64,000 nucleotides of DNA from an uncultured Bacteroidota bacterium (GTDB taxonomy: Bacteria; Bacteroidota; Bacteroidia; AKYH767-A; OLB10), in contig CAADHD010000025.1 of the NCBI GenBank assembly GCA_900696575.1, positions 21,753 to 85,752 on the forward strand. Reading direction: 5' to 3'. How positions within the stretch are numbered: position 1 is the first letter of the stretch; each line of letters opens with the position of its first letter. This document shows positions 63,750-64,000 of the stretch, in pieces. Both the position numbers and the translations under genes were made by a program. The notes under the pieces are model-generated. The model was not told where the DNA came from and made no database searches. It was given only the letters and a program-made list of their open reading frames with translations.

Positions 63750-64000
63750 ATGTCAGAAAAAGAAAACCAACCAACTAAAAAACCGCAGGGCAAATTACCA
63801 AAACCCTCTTTTCCTAAATTCAATTTCAGCCTGTACTGGATTTACGGATTGGTGCTTGTCATCATGTTCGCCATTCAGTTTATGGACTTCGGAGGCCGGC
63901 CACGTGAAATCACCTGGAATGAATTTGAAAAGGAAATGCTGTCGCAGGGAGATGTGGCAAGGCTTGAGGTTATCAACCGCGAACAAGTAAGAGTATTCAT
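63750..64000 (+). CDS. ftsH: ATP-dependent zinc metalloprotease FtsH, N-terminal part
   Basis: Not listed in the track because it runs off the window. The ATG at 63750 opens 83 codons: a Lys/Pro-rich cytoplasmic start, a membrane helix (YWIYGLVLVIMFAIQF), and the FtsH periplasmic-domain beginning ITWNEFEKEMLSQGDVARLEVI. The position directly after rsfS is the conserved Bacteroidota arrangement. FtsH degrades membrane and short-lived proteins. The AAA and protease domains lie outside the window. Confidence 0.9.
   Translation, partial: MSEKENQPTKKPQGKLPKPSFPKFNFSLYWIYGLVLVIMFAIQFMDFGGRPREITWNEFEKEMLSQGDVARLEVINREQVRVF

Noticed and set aside
1-64000. CRISPR array, prophage, insertion sequence, rRNA operon
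   Set aside because: I saw no regularly spaced repeats, transposase or phage genes, or rRNA sequence anywhere in the window.

Overview
The window looks like a chromosomal segment of a member of the Bacteroidota (CFB group), with moderate to low GC content. The signs are gliding-motility ABC transporter genes (gldF, gldG), three proteins ending in type IX secretion (T9SS) sorting-type domains, a DUF5723-type outer-membrane barrel, the futalosine menaquinone enzyme MqnB, a KorAB ferredoxin oxidoreductase, 'choice-of-anchor B' proteins, and promoters of the Bacteroidota form TAnnTTTG with weak or absent Shine-Dalgarno sequences. Gene density is high. I see no rRNA, phage, intact insertion sequence or CRISPR array. 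Both edges cut genes: guaA on the left and ftsH on the right.

Layout. 1-6.3 kb: end of guaA, a periplasmic-binding-protein-like lipoprotein, an FA2H-like fatty acid hydroxylase, a lipoprotein/DUF5723 barrel pair, and a small membrane protein gene broken by a one-base frameshift. 6.4-9.4 kb: folE overlapping a 6-pyruvoyl-tetrahydropterin synthase, mqnB, tRNA-Gln(CTG), a Crp/Fnr regulator, an unlisted 28-residue membrane peptide and a DUF2892 protein. 9.5-14.6 kb: korAB, mazG, a PAP2 phosphatase and a peroxiredoxin. 14.8-19.2 kb: four exported or membrane proteins in a row (unknown, transglutaminase-like, unknown membrane-anchored, M23 peptidase with T9SS tail). 19.2-24.7 kb: a GH3-family adenylating enzyme with a secreted partner, small secreted/TPR proteins, a coiled-coil protein and apaG. 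24.8-28.9 kb: an overlapping operon of Gfo/Idh oxidoreductase, lipoprotein, polyprenyl-phosphate sugar transferase and 3-hydroxyacyl-CoA dehydrogenase. 29-34.8 kb: FAH-family enzyme, MFS carrier, CoA-binding protein, ftsE, a small conserved protein, an MscS channel and an RNA m5C methyltransferase.

34.9-42.2 kb: a large choice-of-anchor B protein, a FadN-like beta-oxidation fusion, and a PadR regulator with a PspC membrane protein behind a strong inverted-repeat operator candidate. 42.3-47.9 kb is the most distinctive locus: a single-module NRPS (condensation, adenylation, carrier, thioesterase), its phosphopantetheinyl transferase, and a BadF/GlcNAc-kinase-like gene, in one apparent operon. 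48.2-54.8 kb: TPR protein, gyrA (with Gly at the position of E. coli Ser83) and divergent clpC. 54.9-64 kb: MATE exporter, second choice-of-anchor B protein, second membrane hydroxylase, gldFG with an unknown gene, then the START-like, birA, rsfS and ftsH block.

The genes mix core metabolism and housekeeping with envelope and secretion functions. The best candidate for something undescribed is the NRPS locus. By eye its thioesterase has Cys in place of the usual nucleophilic Ser and Asn in place of the usual His, and its adenylation-pocket residues match no code I know. Second is the transglutaminase/M23 envelope operon. All functional calls rest on reading motifs by eye; no database search was run.
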